Shown here: piece after piece, positions 1-9,742 of the stretch
How the letters are laid out: the number at the start of each line of letters is the position of its first letter
Position numbering within the stretch: the stretch's first letter is position 1
From: Flavivirga aquimarina
GTDB taxonomy: Bacteria > Bacteroidota > Bacteroidia > Flavobacteriales > Flavobacteriaceae
Assembly (NCBI RefSeq): GCF_030540835.1
Contig: NZ_JAUOEK010000134.1
Coordinates: 40,341-104,340, forward strand
DNA: 64,000 nt
Direction of reading: 5' to 3'
Notes under the pieces: model-generated
Seen by the model: the letters and a program-made list of their open reading frames with translations, nothing else
Database searches by the model: none
Told to the model about the DNA's origin: nothing
Made by a program: the position numbers and the translations under genes

Positions 1-108
1 GATGCCCGCCATAAACTATTTATTGAATATTATGAACTGGAACAGGCTTTAGGTGGAAAGGGAGCCAGTGAAAAAACGGCTAAACTGATTTATAATGGTT
101 TAAGTTAA
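1..108 (+). CDS. lpxB: Lipid-A-disaccharide synthase, C-terminal end (partial)
   Basis: Only the last 35 codons lie in the window, in frame 1 from base 1 to a TAA stop. The tail has the form ELEQALGGKGASEKTA, followed by a short hydrophobic end. This matches what I recall of the C-terminus of LpxB, the glycosyltransferase that joins UDP-2,3-diacylglucosamine and lipid X at the inner membrane. In flavobacteria lpxB commonly lies just before an NlpC/P60 lipoprotein and ComEC, as here. The assignment rests on this short tail and on the neighbours; no catalytic part is visible. Confidence 0.6.
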   Translation, partial: DARHKLFIEYYELEQALGGKGASEKTAKLIYNGLS

Positions 109-331
109 AGGCTTAAGACCGCTTCTTTTTTAGAAACCAGACTTGGTTCAAACTATTCGACAAACAGGATTATAGATAAAAAACGAATTGACTATTTATT
201 CCCCAGTAAATCAACTACAAATAAGAACAAAACTAAAGTTGGTAAGGTATGCTATCAAAAATAAAGAACATTTGTATCTTTTTTTGTTATAAATTTACAT
301 CTAGTAACCTTAACCTACTTTATTTAAATAC

Positions 332-856
332 ATGCAAAGAACAATTATTATTCTTTTAGTTATTATAAGCTTGGCCGGCTGTAAATCTTCTAAGCGGGCT
401 AAAAGCAAAAAAGAGCCCTCTACTGAAATCACCACTAAAAAAGGTATCGCTAAAAAAAACAAAAAGACTTCTAAATCAGATCAAATAATAAACTACGCAA
501 AACAATTTAAAGGTGTTCGCTACAAATGGGGAGGTACTACAAAATCGGGTATGGACTGTTCTGGTTTAGTTTTTGAGTCTTTTAGAGCTCATGATATTAC
601 ATTACCCAGAATATCTAGAGATATGGCAAAAAAGGGTGATAAAATTTCATTAAAAAAAGCACAGGAAGGTGATTTACTTTTCTTTAGAACCAGTAAAAAC
701 AGAAGGCACCGTATTAATCATGTTGGTTTGATTATAAAATCTAAAGCTGGAGATATTACTTTTATACATGCGACTACCAGCAAAGGGGTTATTGTTTCAA
801 AACTTTCTGAAAGTTATTGGAAATCGGCATTTGTTGAAGCACGTAAAATTTTGTAA
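332..856 (+). CDS. NlpC/P60-family lipoprotein (C40 peptidase)
   Basis: A 174-residue cell-wall hydrolase candidate. The N-terminus is a lipoprotein signal with lipobox LAGC, so the mature protein would start at Cys17 and be anchored in the envelope. A Lys/Ser/Thr-rich linker (about 18-50) precedes the NlpC/P60 domain (about 52-172). The domain has the nucleophile Cys76 in DCSGLV, His130 in the HVGLI motif and a third polar residue at His146. The family cleaves bonds in peptidoglycan stem peptides. It lies 23 nt before the ComEC gene and may be co-transcribed with it. Confidence 0.88.
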   Translation: MQRTIIILLVIISLAGCKSSKRAKSKKEPSTEITTKKGIAKKNKKTSKSDQIINYAKQFKGVRYKWGGTTKSGMDCSGLVFESFRAHDITLPRISRDMAKKGDKISLKKAQEGDLLFFRTSKNRRHRINHVGLIIKSKAGDITFIHATTSKGVIVSKLSESYWKSAFVEARKIL

Positions 857-879
857 GGTATTTCATATATTGCAGTGAC

Positions 880-2919
880 ATGCAATTACTGAATTTTACA
901 ATAATTAAATTAACAGTTTGTCTTATTATAGGTATTGTCGCTGGGCATTTGTTTAGTGTTCCTTTAAATATCTCTTTATATGTAACAGCTCCTCTTTTTG
1001 TTATCTTATTACTGTTTTATTTCATTGCTAAAAAGCAATTTACTAAAACCTGCTGGTTTGGTGTTTTCTCCTTTTTTGTGATGATTTGTATTGGCATTTT
1101 AACCGTGAATCTTCATAATGAAAAAAACGCTTCTACTCATTATACAAAATCAACTTCGATAAAAAATGATTCTTTAAAAGCAATAACTTTTAGAGTTAGA
1201 GATGTTTTAAAATCAGGTAAATTTCATGATAAGTATGTTATAGACCTTTTAGAAATTGATAGCAACAAAGTAACTGGAAAATCTCTTTTAAACATTCAAA
1301 AAGATTCGTTGCAAACGACTTTACAGGTGGACGATATATGTGTAGGCAAAACAACCTTAAAAAATGTAACGCCTCCATTAAACCCTTATCAATTTGATAA
1401 TAAAAACTATTTAGAGAAAAAATATATTTACCACCAATTATATATTTCTAATCTTTCTCTTTTAAAAATAAGTTCGAACACACATACTTTATACGGATTT
1501 GCTAATAACATACGCAACTTTATCAATTCAAAATTAAAACGATATAACTTTAAATCGGATGAACTTGCCATAATTAATGCCTTATTATTAGGGCAACGAC
1601 AAAACATTAGCGAAACCATTTATTCAAGTTATGTAAATGCTGGCGCTATACATATTCTAGCTGTATCCGGGTTGCATGTAGGTATTATTCTAATTATTTT
1701 AAGTTTTGTATTTAAACCTATTGAAAAATTTAAACATGGAAAACTTATAAAAACCATCTTGCTTGTAGCTATTTTATGGTGCTTTGCTCTTATTGCCGGG
1801 TTATCAGCTTCTGTTACTAGGGCTGTTACTATGTTTAGTATTATGGCTATTGCTATAAACTTAAAAAGACCCACTAACATATATAATACTTTAGCTATAT
1901 CTATGTTTATAATATTGCTTTTTAAACCCTTGTTTTTGTTCGATGTCGGTTTTCAATTAAGTTACTTAGCCGTTTTTTATATTGTTACTGTAGACCCTCT
2001 TATATATAAATGGTGGAAACCAAAATCTAAAATCATTGATTTTTATTGGCATACATTCACTGTTACGTTTTCTGCTCAATTAGGGATTATTCCAATAAGC
2101 TTATATTATTTTCATCAATTTCCTAGTTTGTTTTTTATATCTAATCTAGTTATTATTCCTTTTTTAGGATTTATTCTGGGCTTCGGAATACTTATTATTG
2201 TTTTGGCTGTTTTAAATTTACTTCCACAGTTTATAACTAATATCTATGGACATATTATTGGTTTGATGAATGATTTTGTTAATTGGATTTCAAGACAAGA
2301 ATCCTTTTTATTAAAAGATATTGCCTTCAATTTTTTATACGTTTTGGTTTCTTATCTGGTGATTCTTTATCTCATAAAACTTCTAAAAAAGTGGCAATAT
2401 TCCAATTTGAAACATCTATTAATTGCTATTATAATGTTTCAGAGTGCTGTTATTTATACCAACTATAATAAGCGTGAAAATGAATTTATCATTTTTCATA
2501 AAAACAGACATAGTCTTATTGGAAACACGACATATAATAAAATAACAGTGGCACACGATTTTGATAGTTTATCGAAGACAACAAACAACACTATTAGGAA
2601 TTATACTATTGCTAACCATATTAATACGATTCAAAAAGATTCATTACTGCCTATTTATCTTTTAAAAAAGAAAAAACTTTTAGTAATTGATAGTTTAGGA
2701 ATTTATACTATAAAATCCTTTAAACCAGATTACCTGTTACTAAGACAATCTCCCAAAATAAACTTGAACAGGGTGATTGATTCTATAAAACCAAAATACA
2801 TCATTGCAGATGGTAGTAATTATAGGTCTTATATAAAAGCATGGGAAATTATTTGTAAAAAAAGGAAACTCCCTTTTCATCAAACTGGTAAAAAAGGCGC
2901 TTTTGTTATAGAATATTAG
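880..2919 (+). CDS. comEC: ComEC/Rec2-family DNA-uptake channel protein
   Basis: A 679-residue polytopic inner-membrane protein. N-terminal hydrophobic segments (about 8-75) lead into a soluble DUF4131-like region. The competence domain follows (about 215-500), with the typical ILAVSGLHVG stretch and many membrane helices. ComEC passes single-stranded DNA across the inner membrane in transformation. The C-terminal region (about 530-679) sits where the metallo-beta-lactamase-like domain is in many ComEC proteins, but I see no HxHxDH metal motif. It is therefore short and degenerate there, as I recall for Bacteroidota homologues. Transformation itself cannot be inferred from this gene alone. 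Confidence 0.85.
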   Translation: MQLLNFTIIKLTVCLIIGIVAGHLFSVPLNISLYVTAPLFVILLLFYFIAKKQFTKTCWFGVFSFFVMICIGILTVNLHNEKNASTHYTKSTSIKNDSLKAITFRVRDVLKSGKFHDKYVIDLLEIDSNKVTGKSLLNIQKDSLQTTLQVDDICVGKTTLKNVTPPLNPYQFDNKNYLEKKYIYHQLYISNLSLLKISSNTHTLYGFANNIRNFINSKLKRYNFKSDELAIINALLLGQRQNISETIYSSYVNAGAIHILAVSGLHVGIILIILSFVFKPIEKFKHGKLIKTILLVAILWCFALIAGLSASVTRAVTMFSIMAIAINLKRPTNIYNTLAISMFIILLFKPLFLFDVGFQLSYLAVFYIVTVDPLIYKWWKPKSKIIDFYWHTFTVTFSAQLGIIPISLYYFHQFPSLFFISNLVIIPFLGFILGFGILIIVLAVLNLLPQFITNIYGHIIGLMNDFVNWISRQESFLLKDIAFNFLYVLVSYLVILYLIKLLKKWQYSNLKHLLIAIIMFQSAVIYTNYNKRENEFIIFHKNRHSLIGNTTYNKITVAHDFDSLSKTTNNTIRNYTIANHINTIQKDSLLPIYLLKKKKLLVIDSLGIYTIKSFKPDYLLLRQSPKINLNRVIDSIKPKYIIADGSNYRSYIKAWEIICKKRKLPFHQTGKKGAFVIEY

Positions 2920-3000
2920 ATTTCTTTTTTAGGACTCCAATCGCCTTGGAATCTCAATTTTATTAGAAACCTTGAAAATCTTATTTCAAAGAGTCATTTT

Positions 3001-3543
3001 TCAACCCTTAAATTCGGGTTTAAAGGCTTTATAATACACATTAAATTTTTCCTGTGTATCTATTTCTATATGTTCGTCTTTTTTAAACATTTTTAGATAC
3101 AATTCTAATTCTTGCGGCTTTTTATAATCTCTAATTGGAGCAATCACATCACCTTTTTCATCTAAAAACACAATGGTTGGATATGCTTGTATCTGAAAAT
3201 ACCTAGATAACTCATGCGCAGAATTACGTCTATTAGCGTTTGCTGGATTATAATTGGGATTCGTAAATGTCTTTCCTTTATAATCAATTTTGTCATTACC
3301 TTCTGCATTAAACTTAACAGCATAGTAATGTTCATTGACATAGTTAACGACATCTTCATTGTGGAATGTATTTTTATCTAGTGCTTTACATGGCCCACAC
3401 CAATTAGTATAAACATCTATCATTATTTTTTTAGGTGCTTTCTTTTGAAGTGTTACTGCTTCTTCTAAAGTGACCCATTTAATCTCTTGTGCATTTGTTA
3501 AAACTGTTACAAAAACAGCTAATAATAACAGTATCTTTTTCAT
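3001..3543 (-). CDS. Secreted thioredoxin-fold protein (WCGPCK)
   Basis: A 180-residue protein counted from the ATG at 3543. An ATG seven codons upstream is also open, but the 3543 start gives a clean signal peptide (MKKILLLLAV..., likely cleaved after TNAQ). The thioredoxin fold has the redox motif WCGPCK and a cis-Pro in the AYPTIVFLD stretch. It should act in the periplasm as a thiol reductase or disulfide-handling protein. It lies 21 nt downstream of a second thioredoxin-like gene on the same strand, so the pair is probably one transcript. The client proteins are unknown. Confidence 0.8.
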   Translation of the reverse strand: MKKILLLLAVFVTVLTNAQEIKWVTLEEAVTLQKKAPKKIMIDVYTNWCGPCKALDKNTFHNEDVVNYVNEHYYAVKFNAEGNDKIDYKGKTFTNPNYNPANANRRNSAHELSRYFQIQAYPTIVFLDEKGDVIAPIRDYKKPQELELYLKMFKKDEHIEIDTQEKFNVYYKAFKPEFKG

Positions 3544-3564
3544 CTGTTTAAATTTTATTTTCAA

Positions 3565-4023
3565 CTACAGTATTGATGCTACTGCTCCTATCCATTTAGT
3601 TGGACCTCCAGCCACATATCCTGTACTTCCCAGTTTTTTTAAACTTATTTTTTTTTCAGAATTCATTTCTGGATTAACAAACCAAATTGTAGGATAACCT
3701 CTTACCTGAAACATACTTTGTAACTGGTAATTTTGGGCTTTAATCTTATCTTCTTGGGGCGTCCTTCTTGGAAAATCTAATTCTACAAGTACGACATTTT
3801 CGTTAGCCCATTTTCTAAATTCGTCGGTTTTAAAAACTTCATTTTGTAAACGGATGCACCAACCACACCAATCGGATCCTGTAAAGAACATTAGCAATGG
3901 TTTTTTTTCTTTTATGGCAAATTCTGATGCTTGCCCCATATCTGTATGCCAAGTTAATTCTTGAGCACTAACAGATACTGTTGTTAACATACTTATTAAA
4001 AATATATAAATTGCTTTCTTCAT
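3565..4023 (-). CDS. Secreted thioredoxin-fold protein (WCGWC)
   Basis: A 152-residue protein when started at the ATG at 4023. The reading frame is open 20 codons further upstream, but that stretch is not signal-like, whereas 4023 begins MKKAIYIFLISML with a cleavable SVSAQ end. The redox motif is CGWC, within SDWCGWCIRLQ. This is the DsbD-gamma/thioredoxin_7 type of family. A cis-Pro follows in GYPTIWFV. It lies directly upstream of the WCGPCK paralogue, suggesting that the two work together in periplasmic thiol chemistry. The motif's middle residues (Gly-Trp) would give a redox potential different from its neighbour's. Confidence 0.78.
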   Translation of the reverse strand: MKKAIYIFLISMLTTVSVSAQELTWHTDMGQASEFAIKEKKPLLMFFTGSDWCGWCIRLQNEVFKTDEFRKWANENVVLVELDFPRRTPQEDKIKAQNYQLQSMFQVRGYPTIWFVNPEMNSEKKISLKKLGSTGYVAGGPTKWIGAVASIL

Positions 4024-4112
4024 ACCCATGTTTGTTGCAAAACTTATACCGAACTTACAAAAAATGCCCCAAATTAGGAGCATTTTGAATATTATTTAAC
4101 GCAGTTTTTCGA

Positions 4113-5897
4113 TTAACGGACACCGTGCATTAGTTTTTTTAATACAGGATTAAGTATTATAGATATCAAACCAACACCTACTGGTATTAATGTAAATATT
4201 AAAAAGAATGTACCTAATGAGTATTGCCCAGAAATTTTGTCAATCATGCCTCCCATCGTTCCAGCTGCTTTTTGCCCAACGGCTATAGCTAAATACCAAA
4301 CTCCAAACATAAAACCAATCATTCTAGGTGGCACTAATTTACTCAAATATGACAAACCTACAGGTGATAAACATAACTCTCCCATAGTATGAAACAAATA
4401 CGCCAAAATTAAGAATATTATACTTACAGAAGCTGTTTTAGCTCCCGAAGGAATATCTGAAGCACCATAAGACAACACTGCAAAACCTATACCTAATAGG
4501 ATTAAACCAATTCCGTATTTCATAGCTGCACTTGGATTATATTTACTTTCCCACCACCTTGAGAACAATGGTGCTAGTGTAATAATAAAGAACGAATTTA
4601 GAATTCCAAACCAAGTGGCCTCAATCTCATTTCCTGGCTCAGAAAACTTATTTACCAATCTAAAAACTACCAAAAACCAAATACCAACAAATGCTATAGC
4701 AAGAACAATATTAGACAACCCTATTCTTGAAAATGTTTTTTTAGACAATAAAAAAAGGACCCAAGTAATAATAATAAGTGGAATTGTAGTTAATAAAGCA
4801 TCAACAATCTTAAAAACCATAGCTGAATTCCCAACAAGTACTCTATTAGTATAATCTCTAGCAAACAAGGTCATAGAACCTAGTGATTGTTCAAAAAAAG
4901 CAAAGAAAAACACTGTAAATACTCCAAAAATAGAAACTGCAATAATTCTATCTCTAACTATCGGAATATATCTAGATATCCGAGTTACAAGTAATATTAG
5001 AAACAAGACCAATGCTACTAATACAATAATATTAGAACCATTCATACCTCCTATTTCAAAAGGCGCTAAACTCTTTCCTCCTATTTTCTCCAAAGGGTCA
5101 TTGAATAAATATAATAACCCACCTATAGATGATAAAACGATTAATACCTTATCTAACATTGTAAAAGGGTTTAATTTATCGTCTACAGTCGTTTTTTGTT
5201 CTTCTGAAGGACTTTTTTCATTTATATTTTGAGGCAACTCAACTTCATAAACTTTCGAAGGTTTTGCTCCAATACTACCAAATAGACTCCCTGCCAACCA
5301 AAATTGAAGCATCCCTAAAAACATAAAGATCCCAGCTAAACCAAAACCCCAAGACCATCCATAATTTTCTGCTAAATAACCACATAACATCATACCAAAG
5401 AAAGCACCAGCATTAACTCCCATATAAAAAATAGTATAAGCCCCATCTTTTTTAGATTCTTTCCCCTTATACATCTCAGAAATAATAGAGGTAATGTTTG
5501 GTTTAAAAAAACCTGTTCCAATGACTAATAAAGCTAAGCCTATATAAAAAGTCATAGTTGTTTCCAAAGCCATAGCTGCATGTCCCAAAGTCATAATTAT
5601 ACAGCCTATAACCACAGCAATACGGTAACCTGTAATCTTATCAGCAATCCATCCTCCTATAATTGGAGTTAAATATAATAGTGATGCATAGGTACCTATT
5701 AAAGCTAAAGCATGCTCCCTTGGCCATTCCCATCCCGGATTATCACTCAAAATAGGAGCTGTTAAAAATAACACCAGAAGTATACGCATTCCATAAAATG
5801 AAAAGCGTTCCCACATTTCTGTAAAAAATAGTACAAATAACCCTGCAGGATGTCCAATAACTTTGTCCTTAAACAGATTTTCAATATCAGTATTCAT
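4113..5897 (-). CDS. POT-family proton-coupled di/tripeptide transporter, long form
   Basis: A 594-residue inner-membrane symporter of the PTR2/POT family. The N-terminal signature FFTEMWERFSFYGMR covers the ExxER proton-coupling motif. The second family signature region lies near residue 150 (FYMGVNAGAFFG). Compared with the paralogue upstream it carries a hydrophilic insert near residues 215-245 and extra hydrophobic segments at about 245-310 and 360-420. It likely has 14 or more helices. It is the last gene of a DPP IV / POT / POT operon, so its probable job is uptake of the dipeptides released by that peptidase. The terminal MHGVR end is intact. Confidence 0.88.
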   Translation of the reverse strand: MNTDIENLFKDKVIGHPAGLFVLFFTEMWERFSFYGMRILLVLFLTAPILSDNPGWEWPREHALALIGTYASLLYLTPIIGGWIADKITGYRIAVVIGCIIMTLGHAAMALETTMTFYIGLALLVIGTGFFKPNITSIISEMYKGKESKKDGAYTIFYMGVNAGAFFGMMLCGYLAENYGWSWGFGLAGIFMFLGMLQFWLAGSLFGSIGAKPSKVYEVELPQNINEKSPSEEQKTTVDDKLNPFTMLDKVLIVLSSIGGLLYLFNDPLEKIGGKSLAPFEIGGMNGSNIIVLVALVLFLILLVTRISRYIPIVRDRIIAVSIFGVFTVFFFAFFEQSLGSMTLFARDYTNRVLVGNSAMVFKIVDALLTTIPLIIITWVLFLLSKKTFSRIGLSNIVLAIAFVGIWFLVVFRLVNKFSEPGNEIEATWFGILNSFFIITLAPLFSRWWESKYNPSAAMKYGIGLILLGIGFAVLSYGASDIPSGAKTASVSIIFLILAYLFHTMGELCLSPVGLSYLSKLVPPRMIGFMFGVWYLAIAVGQKAAGTMGGMIDKISGQYSLGTFFLIFTLIPVGVGLISIILNPVLKKLMHGVR

Positions 5898-5925
5898 AAA
5901 AAAAATTTAGTTGGTTATAGAAGAA

Positions 5926-5944
5926 AACCCTCAAAAAGAGGGTT
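5926..5944 (-). terminator. Intra-operon hairpin between the two POT genes
   Basis: A perfect 7-bp stem, AACCCTC / GAGGGTT, with a 5-nt loop. On the minus strand it is followed by TTCT. It lies in the 59-nt gap between the two transporter genes, so it could lower read-through into the second transporter or protect the upstream mRNA end. It could also be partial attenuation. No long U-tract follows, so a full terminator is unlikely. Confidence 0.5.
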
Positions 5945-5956
5945 CTCATATATTTA

Positions 5957-7342
5957 TTAATTATCCGCTAATTCAAAGCCTTCTGCTTCATCATAAATTA
6001 CACGTTCATTGTCTTCTGCACCATGCGTAAGTGTTTCTAATTTTTTACGCAATATCAATACTAAGCCTCCAAATAAAACACAAAAAACAGCAATTCCTGT
6101 AAATACTGTAAACTCTCCTAAACCTTCAGCCGATTCACCTAAGAGCCCAGCCAACTTATTACCAAAGCCTGTCATAGCAAAATAAACCCCCATCATTAAT
6201 GATGCATATTTAATTGGTGCAAGTTTTGTGATATATGACAATGCCACCGGCGAAATACACAGCTCTCCAACTGTATGAAACAAATATGCCAAAACCAACC
6301 AATACATAGCAGAAGCTCCTGTACTGTTAAATTCTGCGGCGGCAGCTGACATAAAGAAAAACCCTGTTCCCATTATGATTAACCCAATTATCATTTTAAA
6401 TAATGATGTTGACAATTTTCCTTTCAATTTTCTATTTGCCCAATATAGTGCCACAGATGTTCCTAAAAATATAATAAACATAGCATTTAAGGACTGAAAC
6501 CAAGAAGCTGGTACTTCCCAGCCCATTAACATTCTATTGGTATTTTCCTTAGCATATATATTCATTAAACCTCCGGCTTGTTCAAAAGCTCCCCAAAATA
6601 CAATAACTAATAAAAAAGATACGAACAATACCACGACTCTATCTTTTTCTATTTTGGTTAAAGGTTTTTTCATAGCTTCTTTTTCTTTAACATTTTCTGA
6701 AGCTCCTAAAAAGTTACCTACATGTTTTAAATGTTTTTGTCCAACGATATATTGTATCAATCCTAAAGCCATACCTATTCCTGCTAGTCCAAAACCATAA
6801 TGCCACCCATGTACTTCACCTACATAACCAACTATTAAACTTGATAAAAATGCCCCTATATTTATACCTATATAAAAAATAATAAACCCTTTGTCTCTTC
6901 TTATATCTCCTTGCTTATACAAACCTCCAACCATCGTTGAAATATTTGGTTTTAACATACCTACCCCAGCAATAATTAAACCTAAGCCAGTATAAAATGC
7001 CCACATTTCTTCTACTGCCAATATACTATGACCGGCAACGAGAAGCAAGCCTCCATAAAGCACAGATTTTTTTTGACCTAAAAATTTATCAGCAATCCAC
7101 CCTCCAGGTATGGACATAACATAAACTAACATGGTGTAGGTTCCATAAAGCGATAGTGCGTCTCCATTTGTCCATCCTAATCCAGCATTTTCTGTTTGAG
7201 TTTTTGCTACTAAATATAATACTAATATGGCCCGCATCCCATAATATGAAAAGCGCTCCCACATTTCTGTAAAAAATAGTACATACAACCCTACCGGATG
7301 CCCAAATAATTCTTTTTGCTTTATTGTGTTTGTATTTGACAT
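5957..7342 (-). CDS. POT-family proton-coupled di/tripeptide transporter, short form
   Basis: A 461-residue POT/PTR2 symporter with FFTEMWERFSYYGMR at the N-terminus and FYIGINIGAFLSS at about residue 152. It ends in an acidic cytosolic tail (EDNERVIYDEAEGF). It runs straight from helix 6 to the FWGAFEQAGG helix through a short charged linker, without the additional helix pair that many bacterial POTs (and the downstream paralogue) have there. It is therefore probably a 12-helix form. It lies 17 nt after the DPP IV gene. Two different POTs in one operon suggest different substrate ranges or coupling, which the sequence cannot resolve. Confidence 0.88.
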   Translation of the reverse strand: MSNTNTIKQKELFGHPVGLYVLFFTEMWERFSYYGMRAILVLYLVAKTQTENAGLGWTNGDALSLYGTYTMLVYVMSIPGGWIADKFLGQKKSVLYGGLLLVAGHSILAVEEMWAFYTGLGLIIAGVGMLKPNISTMVGGLYKQGDIRRDKGFIIFYIGINIGAFLSSLIVGYVGEVHGWHYGFGLAGIGMALGLIQYIVGQKHLKHVGNFLGASENVKEKEAMKKPLTKIEKDRVVVLFVSFLLVIVFWGAFEQAGGLMNIYAKENTNRMLMGWEVPASWFQSLNAMFIIFLGTSVALYWANRKLKGKLSTSLFKMIIGLIIMGTGFFFMSAAAAEFNSTGASAMYWLVLAYLFHTVGELCISPVALSYITKLAPIKYASLMMGVYFAMTGFGNKLAGLLGESAEGLGEFTVFTGIAVFCVLFGGLVLILRKKLETLTHGAEDNERVIYDEAEGFELADN

Positions 7343-7359
7343 AAATTTCTATTTAGTTA

Positions 7360-9591
7360 TTATCCTTTAATCTCTATTTCTTTTACTTTACTTTCTTTTT
7401 GCTTTTCTATTTTATCACCTAATGTTCTATTGATAAAATGTGTCATTTTTTTATATAGATGAAGTCTCGTATTCCCTCCATAAATGCCATGGTTCTTATC
7501 CGGGTAAATGGCCCAATCAAATTGTTTATCGGCTTGAATTAAAGCCTCTGCTAAACGCATGGTATTTTGTAAGTGTACATTATCATCGCCAGATCCGTGT
7601 ACCAATAAAAAATCCCCTTTTAACTTATCTACATGATTTATTGGTGAATTATCATCATAACCACTGGCATTTTCCTGAGGTGTTGTCATATAACGCTCTG
7701 TATAAATAGTATCGTAAAAACGCCAACTACTTACCGGGGCTACCGCAATGGCCATTTTAAATACATCGTTTCCTTTAAAGAGACAATTACTACTCATAAA
7801 ACCTCCGTAGCTCCATCCCCAGATTCCTATTCTAGAAGCGTCAATATATGGTAATTCACCTAATTGTTTTGCAGCTGCTATTTGGTCTTCTACTTCATAC
7901 TTTCCTAGCTCGTTTTGAGTTACTTTTTTAAATGCAGCACCTTTAAATCCTGTTCCACGCCCATCTACACATACCACAATATAACCTTCTTGTGCTAGGT
8001 GTTGAAACCAATAATCATTAGCACTATTCCATTTATTTGAAACAGACTGTGAACCTGGTCCTGAATATTGCGTTATAAATAAGGGGTACTGCTTTGAGTC
8101 ATCAAAATCTGCCGGTTTAATCATCCACATATTGAGATCATTTCCATTTATATGAATAGTGCTAAATTCTTTTTTTGATGTTTTATAGTCTGAAAGATTT
8201 TGTGACAATACATCATTATCTTTTATACTTTTTATTAAATTTCCAGACGTGGCACTGTTCAAAGTATATTCCGGTGGTGTAGAAGCACTAGAAAAAGTAT
8301 TAATGAAGTAAGAAAAATCAGCACTAAAAGAGGCTTCGTTGGTACCTTCACTTTTTGTCAATCTTGTTTTATTACGTCCATTCAATTTAATGGAATATAC
8401 GTCTCGATTGATAGAACTGTTTTCAACCGATTGATAGAAAATTCTGTTCGTCTTTTCATCATAACCATAATAATCGGTGACTTCCCAGTTCCCCATGGTT
8501 ATTTGGTTAATAAGCTCACCATCTTTATCATAGTGATAAATATGGTTAAATCCATCTGTTTCACTTGTCCAGATAAAGCTATTGTCTTTTAAAAAAGTTA
8601 GGTTATCGGTAACATCTATATAGGCCGCATCTTTTTCTGCCAAAACTAAATTTGATGTGTTCGTTTTAGCGTTTATCATCCACAAGTCCAATTCGTTTTG
8701 GTGCCTGTTCATATAATGCGCACTTAAAATATCTGAATGGTTGGTCCATTTTATACGTGGAATATAAAAATCGCTATAAGTTTTGCCTACTTTTACTTCT
8801 TCAGTTTCTTTTGTATCTATATTATGAATGTGCAACGAAACGATAGAATTCGCTTCTCCTGCTTTTGGGTATTTAAAAACTTGCTGTGTTTGGTAAAGTG
8901 CTTCTCCATAAACATCCATAGAGAATTCGGGGACTTTAGTCTCATCAAATCGTATAAATGCTATTTTATTACTTGCAGTATTCCACTCAAAAGCGCGAAC
9001 AAACGAAAACTCTTCCTCATAAACCCAATCTGTAATACCATTAATAATTGCATTCTTTTTTCCATCCTGAGTTATTTGAGTCGTTTCACCAGATTGTAAA
9101 TCTTTGACATATAAATTATTGTCTTTTGCAAAAGCTACTTTATTCCCGTCTGGCGAGAATGTTGGTTCTTGAATTTTATCATCGTCAATTAAAGTCAAAG
9201 AGGCATTATCTACATGGTACACATAATAATTTCCTAAGGTAGAACGCCGATAAATAGATGTCTCATTAGTTGCCAATATTACTTTACTTTCGTCTTTACT
9301 AAAGGTGTAATCTGTAAAATACTTTAATGCATTAAGTGAACCTGAACTCACTAACGTTTTAACCTTTTTTAAAGTTTTATAATCGTAAATATCTATGGAT
9401 GTCGTTCGCGACTGTCTGTTAAAGTTTAAGATAGAGTATTGTTGCCCATTTGCCATAGAATGCAAAGCATCCATTCTTTCTATTCTAAATGTACCATTCC
9501 AAATGGATTCAAGAGTAATATCTTCTGTTTGAGCTGATAAAAAAAATGTGATAAAAAAACAAACACAAAAAGATAATTTTAGGTATTTCAT
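7360..9591 (-). CDS. Dipeptidyl peptidase IV-like serine peptidase (S9)
   Basis: A 743-residue secreted peptidase with a signal peptide ending LSAQ. The beta-propeller domain (about 80-450) includes the double-Glu motif in DWVYEEEFSF, which in DPP IV holds the substrate N-terminus. The alpha/beta hydrolase domain is at about 490-725. The catalytic triad is visible: Ser594 in GWSYGG, Asp669/670 in GSGDDNVH and His701 in DKNHGIYG. The family removes X-Pro or X-Ala dipeptides from peptide N-termini, probably in the periplasm. It is the first gene of the operon with two POT transporters, which fits release and uptake of dipeptides. Confidence 0.93.
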   Translation of the reverse strand: MKYLKLSFCVCFFITFFLSAQTEDITLESIWNGTFRIERMDALHSMANGQQYSILNFNRQSRTTSIDIYDYKTLKKVKTLVSSGSLNALKYFTDYTFSKDESKVILATNETSIYRRSTLGNYYVYHVDNASLTLIDDDKIQEPTFSPDGNKVAFAKDNNLYVKDLQSGETTQITQDGKKNAIINGITDWVYEEEFSFVRAFEWNTASNKIAFIRFDETKVPEFSMDVYGEALYQTQQVFKYPKAGEANSIVSLHIHNIDTKETEEVKVGKTYSDFYIPRIKWTNHSDILSAHYMNRHQNELDLWMINAKTNTSNLVLAEKDAAYIDVTDNLTFLKDNSFIWTSETDGFNHIYHYDKDGELINQITMGNWEVTDYYGYDEKTNRIFYQSVENSSINRDVYSIKLNGRNKTRLTKSEGTNEASFSADFSYFINTFSSASTPPEYTLNSATSGNLIKSIKDNDVLSQNLSDYKTSKKEFSTIHINGNDLNMWMIKPADFDDSKQYPLFITQYSGPGSQSVSNKWNSANDYWFQHLAQEGYIVVCVDGRGTGFKGAAFKKVTQNELGKYEVEDQIAAAKQLGELPYIDASRIGIWGWSYGGFMSSNCLFKGNDVFKMAIAVAPVSSWRFYDTIYTERYMTTPQENASGYDDNSPINHVDKLKGDFLLVHGSGDDNVHLQNTMRLAEALIQADKQFDWAIYPDKNHGIYGGNTRLHLYKKMTHFINRTLGDKIEKQKESKVKEIEIKG

Positions 9592-9715
9592 TAAAAAAAC
9601 TATTTATTTCATAAAATGATGTCAAGTTTACTAAAAATTACGCAAAAAACCGCCATTATTAACACTTAAATAACCTCGAATAAATCAAGATATTCAATAT
9701 TCATACCAAGAGTAG

Positions 9716-9723
9716 TATCTTTG
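9716..9723 (+). promoter_or_regulatory. -7 promoter element of the HMG-CoA reductase gene
   Basis: TATCTTTG matches the Bacteroidota -7 consensus TAnnTTTG and ends 19 nt before the ATG at 9743, so the leader would be about 12 nt. No clear TTG is present 19-20 nt upstream, so the -33 part is weak. Confidence 0.45.
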
Positions 9724-9742
9724 TATAGTAAATTAACATTTT

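Noticed and set aside
2935..2962. Hairpin between the ComEC and thioredoxin genes (TCCAA ... TTGGA)
   Set aside because: A short stem with a mismatch when extended and no T run; probably chance.
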